DNA of 64,000 nucleotides from Hyalangium ruber (lineage in GTDB: Bacteria > Myxococcota > Myxococcia > Myxococcales > Myxococcaceae): contig NZ_JAXIVS010000001.1 in NCBI RefSeq assembly GCF_034259325.1, forward strand, positions 806,001-870,000, read 5' to 3'. Under the pieces are notes generated by a model, which was not told the DNA's origin, did not search any database, and saw nothing but the letters and a program-made list of their open reading frames with translations. A program made the position numbers and the translations under genes. Positions 28,715-37,690 of this stretch are shown here, piece by piece. Position 1 is the first letter of the stretch, and each line of letters starts with the position of its first letter.

Positions 28715-29686
28715 TCAGAGCCCCAGCAGCGTCCGCAGGCCCGAGGGCCCCATGGCATCCAGCGCCCGCGCCCGCGCCAGGTAGGTGCGGAAGTCCTTGC
28801 GGGTGAGCTGCTCGGGCGGCAGCGGCGACAGGTGGAAGTCGCGGATGCGGCTGGCGGTGTAGCGCACCGCCCCGAAGAGCGCGTGGCCGAAGAGGTTCTC
28901 GCGCTCCACGGCGGCCAGCGGTCGCGCGTCCTGGTAGCCCCGGATGAAGGCGCGGCACAGCTCCGGCTGGTACTTCCCGTCGAAGCACCAGGCGTTCAGG
29001 GTGATGGCCACGTCCAGCCCGTAGGCGTCCCGGCACGCCATCTCGAAGTCGAAGAAGGCCCCCACCCGGTCCGCCAGCCACTTCACGTTGTCGGTGAAGA
29101 GGTCCGCGTGGATGACGCCGCGCGGCTCCAGGCCGTGGTTGCGCTCCTTGTCGGCCCGGAGCAGGTGCTCCTCCAGCTCCTCGGCGACGACGGACACCTC
29201 GTCATCCGAGTGGCCCTTCAGCCCCGCCAGCCAGCTGCGCACCAGCCCGGCGCTGTAGGGGTTGTCCCGGCTGCCGCCGAAGGACTGGGTGATGCGGTGC
29301 ATCTTCGCCAGCTCCAGGCCCAGGCGCTCGGCGTGCTCGGGAGTCACCTGGGGGCGCTTGAGCTCCTCGCCCGCCAGCCACTGGAAGACGGTGACGCGGC
29401 CTCCTTCCAGCTCCAGGAAGGGCTTGCCCTGCTGGGTGGGGACCAGGGTGGGCGAGGGAAAGTGGGACTCGGTGAGGTGAGCGAGCAGCGCCGCCTCGAA
29501 GCGGAGATCCTCGGCGGAGCGCACCGTCGTGTGGCGAACGAAGAAGCGGCCGCGCTCGGTGCCCACGCGGTGGTTGGTGTTGATGGAGCCCTCGGGGATG
29601 GGCACGACTTCCTTGACGGCTCCCAGAGCGAACGCCTCGGCCACCTGGACGAACGCCTCGGGCTTCAGCACCGTGTACACCGCCAT
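28715..29686 (-). CDS. thrB: Homoserine kinase, ThrB type II (APH fold)
   Basis: 323 residues. Phosphorylates homoserine to O-phosphohomoserine in threonine synthesis. The aminoglycoside-phosphotransferase-like fold is shown by INTNHRV in the N-lobe, VFQWLAGEEL, the catalytic GVIHADLFTDNVKW and the metal-binding AFFDFEMACRDAYG, with YDVAITLN-like following sequence (LDVAITLNAWCFD). Length and motifs fit the type II enzyme, unrelated to the GHMP-type ThrB of enterics. No other threonine genes are adjacent. Confidence 0.9.
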   Translation of the reverse strand: MAVYTVLKPEAFVQVAEAFALGAVKEVVPIPEGSINTNHRVGTERGRFFVRHTTVRSAEDLRFEAALLAHLTESHFPSPTLVPTQQGKPFLELEGGRVTVFQWLAGEELKRPQVTPEHAERLGLELAKMHRITQSFGGSRDNPYSAGLVRSWLAGLKGHSDDEVSVVAEELEEHLLRADKERNHGLEPRGVIHADLFTDNVKWLADRVGAFFDFEMACRDAYGLDVAITLNAWCFDGKYQPELCRAFIRGYQDARPLAAVERENLFGHALFGAVRYTASRIRDFHLSPLPPEQLTRKDFRTYLARARALDAMGPSGLRTLLGL

Positions 29687-29738
29687 CGCGCATCCTCCCG
29701 GAGTGGACAGCCGCCCGAGCCTCCGTCGCCCCCCTCCG

Positions 29739-29767
29739 TTGACACCCGACAGGGGCGGACATATCTA
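29739..29767 (+). promoter_or_regulatory. Candidate sigma-70-type promoter of the TPR membrane protein
   Basis: A perfect -35 TTGACA (29739-29744), exactly 17 bp, then TATCTA (29762-29767). The predicted start near 29774 leaves a leader of about 60 bases before the ATG at 29833. Confidence 0.5.
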
Positions 29768-29832
29768 GGCCCGGCTCCCTTATCAGGCATAAACGTCCGA
29801 AACCATTCAAATTTCTGGTGGAGAAAGTCCGC

Positions 29833-31440
29833 ATGGGCATGGCAGACGGCGGTGGCGTCTCGCAGCGGGAGGGCCGGCGGAGGGAGAGCCTCGCCAGCGC
29901 GCTGGTGCAGGTGGGACTGGTGGCGGTGCTGCTGGGGGCGGCGGTGGCGTACGTCGTCCACCGGGGCCGGGTACGCCAGGAGACGGACACGCGGCTGAAG
30001 GCGGCCCAGGCGGCGGCACAGCGCGGCAACCCAGCGGATCTCCAGAAGGCGCTCCAGGAGCTGGACGCGCTCTTCACGGTGGATGGGGACGTGTACGGGG
30101 CGCATGCGCTGGCCGCGGATCTCCATGCGGAGTTGTGGCTGGAGCACCACCAGCCGGGCGCGGAGGCCAAGGCGCGTGAGCACCTGGCCCGGGCCGAGGC
30201 GCTGGAGTCCAAGGATGTGGAGCGCTACGGGGCCAAGGTGGTGCGGGCCTCGGTGCTGCTGGCCGAGGGCAAGGCGACCGAGGCGGAGCAGGCGCTGAAG
30301 ACGCTGCGGGATCGCGGAGCGAACAACCCGAAGCTGTGGCTGGCGCAGGCGCGCACGCTGCAGGCGCTGGGCAACTTGCAGGGCGCGAGGCATGCCTACT
30401 CGAAAGCCACGGAGGCGGCGTGGAAGGATCCGCGCTTCTCCACGGCTTATGGGGAGGCGCTGCTCGAGGAGGGGCTCTTCGCGCAGGCGGGCGAGGCGCT
30501 GGGGCGGGCCACCTCGGCCAACCCGGAGCACCTGGAGTCACGGGTGACGGCGGCGCTGGCCTCGCTGTACCTCAAGCAGAAGCCGGACGATGCGGCGGCG
30601 CGCACGATTCAGGACGTGATGGCACGCGAGGCCGAGCTGACGCCGTCGCTGAAGGCGCGCGCGCTGGCGGCCCGTGCGGAGCTGGCGCTGGTGGGTGGCA
30701 ACGCGGACGAGGCGCTGAAGGACGCGGACGCGGCGCTGGCGCTGGCACCAGAGGAGCCCTACGCCCTCTTCGGCCGGGGCAAGGCGCTCGCGGCGAAGAA
30801 GGATCCGGGCGCGCGTGCGGCCTTCGAGGCGGCGGTGGCGAAGCGCCGGACGGCTCCCCTCCTTTATATGGAGGGCGCGAAGGTGCTGCAGCACGCGGGA
30901 GATAACGCGGGAGCGCTGGCGCTGCTGGACGCATACGAGGCCGTCTTCCGCGAGGTGCAGGTGTCGGCGGGAGAGGACAAGACGGTAAGCGCGCTGGAGC
31001 GGGATGATCGCTACTGGCTGGCGCGCGGCGGCCTCCTCGACGCGGCGGGCCGGCAGGACGAGGCGCTGGCGGCGTATGACAAGGCCATCACCGTGCAGGG
31101 CTCTTCGCTGGCCCGGGCCAAGTACGCCAAGGGCGCGTTGCTGCTGGCGCGCAAGGACTACCCTGGGGCGCAGGCGGTTCTGGCGGAAGTGACGCCGGAC
31201 AGTGGAGCAGGCCCGGTGCCTGAGGCATATGCGGCGATGGGAGAAGTGCTCTTCGGCCTGGGCGACTACGCGACGGGCTGCCAGCACTACTACTTCGCGC
31301 TGAGCCGCGACCGCGTCCGAGGGGTGCCGCTCGATCAACTCCAGGCCAAGGCGACGGACATCAGCAAGCGGCTGACGACGGCAGGGCAGGCCAACATGGC
31401 CAAGGCCTGGAAGGCCGAAGCGGACGCCCTGCTGAAGTAA
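29833..31440 (+). CDS. Single-pass membrane TPR protein
   Basis: 535 residues from ATG 29833, which lies 9 bases after GGAG; a GTG at 29818 precedes the ribosome-binding site and is rejected. A TM helix (about residues 23-43, VQVGLVAVLLGAAVAYVVH) anchors a long array of helical repeats of TPR type, rich in Ala, Glu, Lys and Leu (ARTLQALGNLQGARHAYSK, DADAALALAPEEPYALFGRG, AAYDKAITVQGSSLARAKY). Probably a periplasmic scaffold. No family name is justified. Confidence 0.75.
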   Translation: MGMADGGGVSQREGRRRESLASALVQVGLVAVLLGAAVAYVVHRGRVRQETDTRLKAAQAAAQRGNPADLQKALQELDALFTVDGDVYGAHALAADLHAELWLEHHQPGAEAKAREHLARAEALESKDVERYGAKVVRASVLLAEGKATEAEQALKTLRDRGANNPKLWLAQARTLQALGNLQGARHAYSKATEAAWKDPRFSTAYGEALLEEGLFAQAGEALGRATSANPEHLESRVTAALASLYLKQKPDDAAARTIQDVMAREAELTPSLKARALAARAELALVGGNADEALKDADAALALAPEEPYALFGRGKALAAKKDPGARAAFEAAVAKRRTAPLLYMEGAKVLQHAGDNAGALALLDAYEAVFREVQVSAGEDKTVSALERDDRYWLARGGLLDAAGRQDEALAAYDKAITVQGSSLARAKYAKGALLLARKDYPGAQAVLAEVTPDSGAGPVPEAYAAMGEVLFGLGDYATGCQHYYFALSRDRVRGVPLDQLQAKATDISKRLTTAGQANMAKAWKAEADALLK

Positions 31441-31449
31441 CTGGGAGCG

Positions 31450-31842
31450 TTACGCGAGTTCCGCGAGCCGTTCCAACTGTCCCTCGGCAATGTCCCGGTA
31501 CAGGGGGACCACCTCGACAGCGAGGAGGTCCCTCATCTGTTGGCACGCGCCATCGAGATCGCCTGCGTCACGAAGGCTGTACATCCGGTGCAGGGCATCG
31601 CTCAACCGGTTTGAGCCCTCGCGAACACGTGCCCGAATCTCTCGGAGCAGTTCCGTGGCGCGTTCCGTGCTGCCCAGAGCCGTCTCGGCCTCCATTGCAT
31701 GGATAGCCACCGTGGGAGCCGCACTCCGCAGCAAGTCGCGAACATCCTCCGTGAGCTTCAGGGTTTCACCTCGGTGGACCTGGCTCTCCAACTCCCAGAG
31801 TTGATTCCAGATCGCATCCACGTCCGCATCCAGGCGCGCCAT
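31450..31842 (-). CDS. DUSAM-domain protein
   Basis: 130 residues, all helical. It matches the Myxococcales-restricted DUSAM (formerly DUF2379/TIGR02267) family: IWNQLWELESQVHRGE, LTEDVRDLLRSAAPTVA, ATELLREIRARVREGS, RLSDALHRMYSLRDAGD and LAVEVVPLYRDIAEGQLE. The function of the family is unknown. The ATG at 31842 follows AAGAGGTGAGGTG; an open frame to 31929 adds unrelated residues. Divergent from a transmembrane Ser/Thr kinase. Confidence 0.88.
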   Translation of the reverse strand: MARLDADVDAIWNQLWELESQVHRGETLKLTEDVRDLLRSAAPTVAIHAMEAETALGSTERATELLREIRARVREGSNRLSDALHRMYSLRDAGDLDGACQQMRDLLAVEVVPLYRDIAEGQLERLAELA

Positions 31843-31934
31843 CACCTCACCTCTTCTTTGGGCTCCTGGAGGGACCGCACATCGCGATGGGCCATTCGTG
31901 TTGCCCTTCGCATCTTCTGAGGCAGTCATGACAG

Positions 31935-31966
31935 TTCCGTGCCGTCACGGAAAGCGTGATTCACGC
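31935..31966. promoter_or_regulatory. Two adjacent inverted repeats between DUSAM and kinase genes
   Basis: TTCCGTG-CCGT-CACGGAA (31935-31952) is followed two bases later... the second repeat is GCGTGA-T-TCACGC (31954-31966), a perfect 6-1-6 palindrome one base further on. Both sit in the divergent control region and are candidate operators. No regulator is known. Confidence 0.4.
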
Positions 31967-31992
31967 GACGTCTCATGTCGGATGCGTTTTCG

Positions 31993-32038
31993 CCTACCCA
32001 TGAGGTAGGATGACCTCCCTACCCTGGAGGCCCTACCC
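31993..32038 (+). repeat. Three CCTACCC direct repeats upstream of the kinase
   Basis: CCTACCC occurs at 31993-31999, 32018-32024 and 32032-32038; the last touches the ATG of the kinase gene. The spacings are 25 and 14 bases. The GGAGG ribosome-binding site (32026-32030) lies between the second and third copies. Confidence 0.4.
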
Positions 32039-33424
32039 ATGCCCTCTGTCTCTGGCACGGACACCACTGCTTCGCAGGAAGTGCGCATCGGCTCCTGGCG
32101 GGTGCTCCGATTTGTCGACAAGGGCAGCTACGGATTGGTCTACCGCGTCGAGCACACCAAGGGACTCCCTTCAGGTACCTACGCCCTGAAGCGGGCCATC
32201 TACCCGGGAGATGAGCGCTTCGCTCGAGAGAAGGAGCTGCTCGCGCGCCTCAACCACCCGAACGTGCCTGGGCTTCAGGACTCGGGGGAGTGGACTGACG
32301 CGCAAGGCCAGCGCTTTCCCTACCTCGTGCTGCAGTGGGTGGAAGGCAAGACGCTTTACGAGTGGGCGCCCAAGGGAATGCTCACCTCGCGCCAGGCGCT
32401 GCGCCTGCTGGCCCAAATCGCCCGAGCGCTCCAAGTCACCCATCTGCATGGCGTGCATCGGGATGTAAAGGGCGACAACGTCAGAGTGAATGAGCAAGGC
32501 CATGCCGTCCTACTGGACTTCGGGGCTTGCGGGTACCCCGGTGCCCGCCCCCTCACCGATACCGCCATTCCCCCGGGCACCGAGCTCTACCGCAGCCCTC
32601 AGTTGCTGCGCTTCCGTTACAAGTTCCGTAGAAGCCCCGAGGCTCACTACCTCTCCCGCTCCGAGGATGACATCTATGCCCTGGGGGTGATGGCTTACCG
32701 CCTCGTGACTGAACTCTATCCACCGCCTCGCACCGAGCCTGAATGCACGGATGATCCCAAGCGTCCGCTCCCCGCGAGGCTGCTGGCTCCGAGTGACTGG
32801 GCTTCGGTGGCTCCCGTGCTGGACCGCCTCATCCTGCGCATGCTCTCCGAGGAGCCCGAGGCGCGAGGCACCGCCGAGCAGTTGGCCCAGGAGATGGAAG
32901 AGGCTGCGGCGAGCACAGAGCCAGCCCTCGACAGGCCGATCATTCCGGACCCGTGCCAGGTGGAGACCGAGCGTGCCACCCGTCCAGGACCTCCCCGCGA
33001 GCGGGCCCATCTCCTGCGCCCTCTGCCGCTCGTAGCGCTTCTGGGGATGATGGTCGTACTCCTCGTCTCTCGCCCTGCGCCGCATCCCTGGGAACCCCTC
33101 AGCGAACCCAGCGAGGAACCTCTAGAGACAGGCAGGGATGGAGGCAGCGTGGCCCTGGGAAGCACGGCCCTGGCCTCCGCGCTGCCGGGCGGGGTCGGCC
33201 CGGTCGAACTACGCGCTGTGAGCCTCGACGTGCCCAGCCGTCCACTCAAGGGACAGAAGCGTGCCCCATGCGAGTCTCGTGAGTTGGTGGAGATCAACGG
33301 AGGCTGCTGGGTTCATGGCGGCGGACTCAAACCTCCATGCGATCGGGACTGGTACGAGTGGGAGGGGCGTTGCTACTGGCCGTTCATGGTCCGCGAGCGT
33401 CCGCCAACATCCGAAGAACCGTGA
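32039..33424 (+). CDS. Transmembrane Ser/Thr protein kinase (Hanks type)
   Basis: 461 residues. N-terminal kinase domain (about 18-290): G-loop KGSYGLVY, lysine K51 (YALKRA), catalytic HRDVKGDN (D142), DFG at 160-162 (LLDFGACG), and DDIYALGVMAYRL. A Pro/Glu juxtamembrane region leads to a TM helix (about 325-344). The ~115-residue extracytoplasmic tail ends with a four-Cys motif (PCESRELVEINGGCWVHGG, PPCDRDWYEWEGRCYWP) seen in many myxobacterial kinases. The signal sensed is unknown. Divergent from the DUSAM gene. Confidence 0.92.
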   Translation: MPSVSGTDTTASQEVRIGSWRVLRFVDKGSYGLVYRVEHTKGLPSGTYALKRAIYPGDERFAREKELLARLNHPNVPGLQDSGEWTDAQGQRFPYLVLQWVEGKTLYEWAPKGMLTSRQALRLLAQIARALQVTHLHGVHRDVKGDNVRVNEQGHAVLLDFGACGYPGARPLTDTAIPPGTELYRSPQLLRFRYKFRRSPEAHYLSRSEDDIYALGVMAYRLVTELYPPPRTEPECTDDPKRPLPARLLAPSDWASVAPVLDRLILRMLSEEPEARGTAEQLAQEMEEAAASTEPALDRPIIPDPCQVETERATRPGPPRERAHLLRPLPLVALLGMMVVLLVSRPAPHPWEPLSEPSEEPLETGRDGGSVALGSTALASALPGGVGPVELRAVSLDVPSRPLKGQKRAPCESRELVEINGGCWVHGGGLKPPCDRDWYEWEGRCYWPFMVRERPPTSEEP

Positions 33425-33472
33425 GCTACTCTGAAGTGCCGTTCGTCCCGGTAGATGCAGCGGTCGCTCCAC

Positions 33473-33967
33473 TCAGAACAGCTCGGTGGGCTCCATCCGG
33501 CGGTGGCGCGCCTGCACCACGCGCCACTCTCCGTCCTGCTCCTTCTCGAACGTGCCCTCCACCACCCAGGCGTTGAGCACGCTCTCCTGCGCCAGCTGCT
33601 CGAACTGCTCCGCCTCCGAGCGCGCGAAGATGAACTTCACCGTGAAGTCACCTTGGGTCGGTGACACCTCGGTCACCTCCAGGCCCGTGTGGAAGATGCG
33701 CACCCACTGCCCACGCAGCACCTGCGCCACCATCACGCCCTTCACCTGATCCTTGCCCCACCCCTGTCCGCCCTTGAAGCGATCGGACACCCCCTCCATC
33801 ACCCCGCTCACGTCCTTCGCCTCGGCCGCGCGCGTCATCTCGATGATCTTCCGCGTAATGGCCTCCTGCACCGGAGGCTCCTCGCGCGGCCAGAAAGCCA
33901 GCACCAGCCCTCCCACCACCAGGGCCAGCACCACCCCCACCGCCCGCGAGCGCGTCAGCGTCACCAT
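33473..33967 (-). CDS. Membrane-anchored NTF2-like protein
   Basis: 164 residues. An uncleaved N-terminal TM helix (AVGVVLALVVGGLVLAFW) is followed by an NTF2-like domain: ITRKIIEMTRAAEAKDVSGVMEGVSDRFKG, TGLEVTEV, GDFTVKFIFARSE and a terminal DGEWRVVQARHR. No catalytic residues recognised. It lies 13 bases downstream of the cNMP-fold gene and probably belongs to the same transcript. Confidence 0.7.
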   Translation of the reverse strand: MVTLTRSRAVGVVLALVVGGLVLAFWPREEPPVQEAITRKIIEMTRAAEAKDVSGVMEGVSDRFKGGQGWGKDQVKGVMVAQVLRGQWVRIFHTGLEVTEVSPTQGDFTVKFIFARSEAEQFEQLAQESVLNAWVVEGTFEKEQDGEWRVVQARHRRMEPTELF

Positions 33968-33980
33968 CGCGCCGGCCCGC

Positions 33981-35321
33981 TCAGGCCCCTCCTGCCGAGT
34001 CCGGCTCGATCACCAGCTCGTCCGCGTCGATGATCTCCGCGGGCCGCAGCGCCTCGGCCGTCATCTTCTGCCGCCGCTCCGAGAGCTGCTCCAGGTACGT
34101 CTTGAGCGACGGATACTCCTTCACCAGCTCGCCGAACGCGGTGCGGTCGATGAACGCGGTGGCCGTCTTCCGCGTGGCCACCACCGTGGCCGTCGCGGGC
34201 ACGCCCGTCAGCAGGGAGATCTCCCCCGCCACCTCGCCCTCGCGGAGGATCCCCAGGCTCACCACCCCACCCGTCGGATCGTCCTTCTGCACCACCAGCT
34301 CGCCAGCCAGCACCAGGAACAGGCCCGGAGACAGCTCGCCCTCGGTCAGCGCCTTGTCCCTCGGCTGCAGCGCCCGGAACGTGAAGCGCCCCAACAGCGC
34401 CGCGCGCTCGGACTCGGGCAGCTGCTGGAACAGCGGCGAGGTCGCCATCATGTTGCGCGCCATGCGCTGCTGGGCGAACTCCGCCAGCACCTGCGGCACC
34501 GACGGATACGTCCGGGCCACCGCGTTGAGGTGCTCACGGCGCACCTCGAACACCTCCGTGTCCACCGTGGCGCTCACCGAGGCCGTGGGCGGCGTGCCCG
34601 TAATCAGCGACAGCTCTCCGAAGATGGAGCCGCCGCCCAGGAAGCCCAGCGTCTTGCGCTGCCCGTCCACCAGCCGCGTCACCTCCGCCTTGCCGGCGAC
34701 GATCACGTTCAGGTGGTCACCCGCATCCCCCTCTTGGCTGATGACGGTGCCCGGCGGAACGCTCTTCCAGCTCATCCGCTGGACCAGGTCCATGAAGGCA
34801 TCCCGCTCCAGGTCCGCGAAGAGCGGCAGCGGCGGCCGGCTGTTCGGATCCGCCGCGCCTCCCGTGTCCGGCGCCGACAGCACCTCGATGGCGCGGGCGA
34901 TCAGCTCCTCGCCCATCAACTCCATCAGGTCCGTCTCCACCTTCCCGTCGAACATGGGATCCGGAGGCAGCGGCGGAGGCACCGAGGCGCGGCCCGGGGC
35001 GTTGCGCGACGCGCGCGCGTAGATGCGAGAGAGCGTGTCCTTCAGCCGGCGCTCGTTGGGCGCCAGCTCCAGCGCCAGCTTGCAGGCCGTCATCGAGCTC
35101 AGCAGGTAGTCGCGCTTGAGCAACCCCTCGGCGCACGCGTGGTACGCAGTGACGGCGCGCTCCCGCTCTCCCAACTCCGCCAGGCAGCGCGCCGCGAGCA
35201 GCCGCGAGCGGTGATCCGCGGGCCTGCGACGCACGGACTCGGCGAACACGGCGAGGCCGCGCTCGAACTGGCGCTCCTCCAGCAGGTCCATCCCGAGTTC
35301 CCGCAGCGACGACTCACTCAT
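33981..35321 (-). CDS. TPR protein with two cyclic-nucleotide-binding-fold domains
   Basis: 446 residues. TPR-like helices at ~5-100, then two CNB domains (about 165-285 and 290-410). Their phosphate-binding cassettes read GSIFGELSLITGTPPTASVSA-like and AGEISLLTGVPATATVVA. In both, the Arg that normally contacts the cyclic phosphate (P-R-x-A) is replaced by Thr, so classical cAMP/cGMP binding is doubtful. No DNA-binding or catalytic output domain. Lies between an FHA-TPR gene (68 bp upstream) and an NTF2-like gene; probably cytoplasmic. Confidence 0.82.
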   Translation of the reverse strand: MSESSLRELGMDLLEERQFERGLAVFAESVRRRPADHRSRLLAARCLAELGERERAVTAYHACAEGLLKRDYLLSSMTACKLALELAPNERRLKDTLSRIYARASRNAPGRASVPPPLPPDPMFDGKVETDLMELMGEELIARAIEVLSAPDTGGAADPNSRPPLPLFADLERDAFMDLVQRMSWKSVPPGTVISQEGDAGDHLNVIVAGKAEVTRLVDGQRKTLGFLGGGSIFGELSLITGTPPTASVSATVDTEVFEVRREHLNAVARTYPSVPQVLAEFAQQRMARNMMATSPLFQQLPESERAALLGRFTFRALQPRDKALTEGELSPGLFLVLAGELVVQKDDPTGGVVSLGILREGEVAGEISLLTGVPATATVVATRKTATAFIDRTAFGELVKEYPSLKTYLEQLSERRQKMTAEALRPAEIIDADELVIEPDSAGGA

Positions 35322-35389
35322 GCCGACTCTCCCGAAGGTGTGCAGCGAAGGACGTCAACGGAGCGGCACCTTACCGCACCCTCAGTCCT

Positions 35390-37519
35390 TCACGGCTGCA
35401 GTTCCTTCAGGTGTACCTCGGCCTTGCGCCTCAACTCCGAGCCCTCGGGAGCCGTGTCGATGACAATCTTGAATTTTTCCGCTGCCGACCGAGGATCCCG
35501 GTCCCGCTCGATGTAGGCACGCTGGTAGAGGTTCTCCACCTCTTCCTGCATGCCGTCGAGCCCATCCTGGGCGCGCCGGTCGCCGGGGTTGAGCCGCAGC
35601 GCTTCGCGGAAGTGGATGCCCGCGCTGGCGATGTCCCGGCGCGCCAGCGAGGCTTTGCCCGCCTTCACCGAGGCCTCGGCCAGCTGCTCGCGGATGGCGT
35701 CCAGCATCGCGCCCCGGAAACCGATCTGCGTGTAGAGCTCCTCGGCCTTGCGCAGCGGCCGCACCGCCGACTCCAGCGAGCCCGACTGCACCTTGCGCTG
35801 GGCGTCCTGGTAGGTGCGGGCGAACTGGGGAATGAGGCGCTTGAGGTTGCGGGCGCGCTCGCGAATCTCGTTGTCGCCCTTGTTCGCCTCGACGACGCGG
35901 TCGCACTCGAGCACCGCGCGCTCGTAGTCGCCGTTGTCGAACTTGCGCTCCACCACGTCGAAGGCCTCGGCGACGATCTGCGCGCGCTTCTCCGCCGCCC
36001 GCTTCGCCGCCAGGACCTTGTTCGTCTTCTCCAGCTTCTCCTGGTCCTGGGCCTCCTGGGCCAGCGCCATCTCCAGCTCTTCCAGCTTCGCGCGGTAGAG
36101 CGGCCGGGCGTTGCTGGGCAGCTTGTCGATGAGCGCGCGCACCGACTCCACGTCCCGCTGCTCCAGCAGGGAGTCCAGCCGCTTCGTGTAGAAGCCCGCC
36201 TCGGCCGTGCTCAGCTCCTTGTCCAGCGCCTGGCGCTCCTCGTCGCTCTTGGCGGTGATGCCCTTGGGCGCCTCCTCCAACTGCTGGCGCGCCTCCTCGT
36301 AGCGCTCCTCGGCCATCAGCGCGCGCACCGTCTTGAGCGCCTCGATGAGCGCCTGCTCGGCCTGCGCCGTCTTCGCCAGCCCCTCGGCGTCGATGCCCGG
36401 CTTGAGCTTCTCGGCCTCCTCGATGAGCGTCACCGCGTCCGAGTAGCTGCCCTCGCGGATGGCCGTGCGCGCCCGCTGCATCTTCGTGGCGGCCAACTCC
36501 TCGCGCGGATCCGGCGGAGGCGGCGGGGGTGGCTCCTTGTTGGCGAAGACGATGACGATGATCACCGCCAGCACCACCACCGCCACGCCCAGGCCGCCAT
36601 AGACGAGGACCTTGGTGTCCGGCGTCCCACTCCGGCCGGGCCGCCGCGTGGGGATGTCGCGCAAGCCCTCGGGCGGCACGAAGCGGGCGTTGGTGGCCTC
36701 GTTGAAGCGCGGATCATTCGGATCCACGTCCGCCTTGCTCGCCGCGGTGGCATTGGCCGCCGCCTTCTTGCGGGCCGCGGCCTCCTCCTCCTTCTTCTTC
36801 TTGGCCTCTTCCTCGGCCTTCTTCGCCTCGGCCTCGCGCGCCTCGGCCTCCGCCCGGAGCTGCTTCACCTGCTCCAGCTCATCCACGAAGCGGATGCTCG
36901 TCTTGCCGATGGAGATGACGTCGCCGTGCTTGAGCGTGCATTCATCCACGCGCTCGTCATTCACCCGGGTGCCGGAGGCGCTCACCAGGTCCCGCAGCAC
37001 CGTGCCGGTGTCCCCGTGGACCAGCTCCAGGTGGCGGCGCGACACGGACTGGTCGCTCAGCTTCAGGTCCACGCCGTTGGCGCGCCCCAGCACCATGCGC
37101 ACGCTCTTGAAGCGCCGCTTCTTGCCCTTGTCCGGGCCCTCGATGATGTGGAGCGAGACGGGCGGACCGGCGCGCGTGGCGTCCGGGTTGTCATCGTCCT
37201 CCTCGGTCTGCTCCTCCTCCTGCTCCTGGTCCTCCAAGGAGACGAACTCCTTGGAGACGGCCCGGGGATCATCCCCGACCGGAGTGCCCTCACCGGGCTC
37301 CTCCTCGCCCTCGCCCGCGAAGTGGTTGGACGTGTGGTAGTCCTCCTCCATGGGGTTCTCCATGGAGGGCTCCAGGTCCTCCTCTTCCGCGGAGGGCTCG
37401 CCCCGGGGCTGCTTGTTGGCGAAGGGAGAGGGCTTGAGCTCCGTGCGATCGCCCTGCGGCGCGCCGGCGGGGGGCCTGGAGGAATTGGCGCGGGAGGAGG
37501 TCGGTCGGCGAGGGGGCAT
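35390..37519 (-). CDS. FHA-coiled coil-TM-TPR protein
   Basis: 709 residues. An acidic low-complexity N-terminus (40-112) precedes a cytoplasmic FHA domain (120-212) with the phosphothreonine-pocket residues G145-R146, S160 and H163 (SVSRRHLE). A highly charged coiled coil (213-255), a TM helix (304-326) and a periplasmic C-terminal half with TPR-like and coiled repeats (335-709) follow. FHA domains bind phosphothreonine, so a Ser/Thr kinase is a likely upstream partner. The layout recalls envelope-spanning scaffold proteins, but I cannot assign it to a known machine. Confidence 0.82.
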   Translation of the reverse strand: MPPRRPTSSRANSSRPPAGAPQGDRTELKPSPFANKQPRGEPSAEEEDLEPSMENPMEEDYHTSNHFAGEGEEEPGEGTPVGDDPRAVSKEFVSLEDQEQEEEQTEEDDDNPDATRAGPPVSLHIIEGPDKGKKRRFKSVRMVLGRANGVDLKLSDQSVSRRHLELVHGDTGTVLRDLVSASGTRVNDERVDECTLKHGDVISIGKTSIRFVDELEQVKQLRAEAEAREAEAKKAEEEAKKKKEEEAAARKKAAANATAASKADVDPNDPRFNEATNARFVPPEGLRDIPTRRPGRSGTPDTKVLVYGGLGVAVVVLAVIIVIVFANKEPPPPPPPDPREELAATKMQRARTAIREGSYSDAVTLIEEAEKLKPGIDAEGLAKTAQAEQALIEALKTVRALMAEERYEEARQQLEEAPKGITAKSDEERQALDKELSTAEAGFYTKRLDSLLEQRDVESVRALIDKLPSNARPLYRAKLEELEMALAQEAQDQEKLEKTNKVLAAKRAAEKRAQIVAEAFDVVERKFDNGDYERAVLECDRVVEANKGDNEIRERARNLKRLIPQFARTYQDAQRKVQSGSLESAVRPLRKAEELYTQIGFRGAMLDAIREQLAEASVKAGKASLARRDIASAGIHFREALRLNPGDRRAQDGLDGMQEEVENLYQRAYIERDRDPRSAAEKFKIVIDTAPEGSELRRKAEVHLKELQP

Positions 37520-37625
37520 GGGAGTACAGGGGCCAGTCGATACGGGCCGGCATCTTAGAGCGCCCGCCCGTCGAGGGGAATGCGGACAGAGCCGTTGGGC
37601 TGGAACACCCGGTGTGTGTTGTTCG

Positions 37626-37655
37626 TTGCCGGGTGACAGCCCCCGCCATTAGGGT
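37626..37655 (+). promoter_or_regulatory. Candidate promoter of tldD
   Basis: TTGCCG (37626-37631), an 18-bp spacer and TAGGGT (37650-37655), about 35 bases upstream of the tldD start. The -10 resembles the AAGGGT of a known Myxococcus vegetative promoter. Weak evidence. Confidence 0.3.
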
Positions 37656-37690
37656 GGCTACCACCTCTCACAGTGTTCTGGAGAATGCGA

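Noticed and set aside
36780-36860. Lys/Glu-rich low-complexity tract as a DNA repeat
   Set aside because: It encodes the charged coiled coil of the FHA-TPR protein; the DNA repetition follows from the amino-acid composition.
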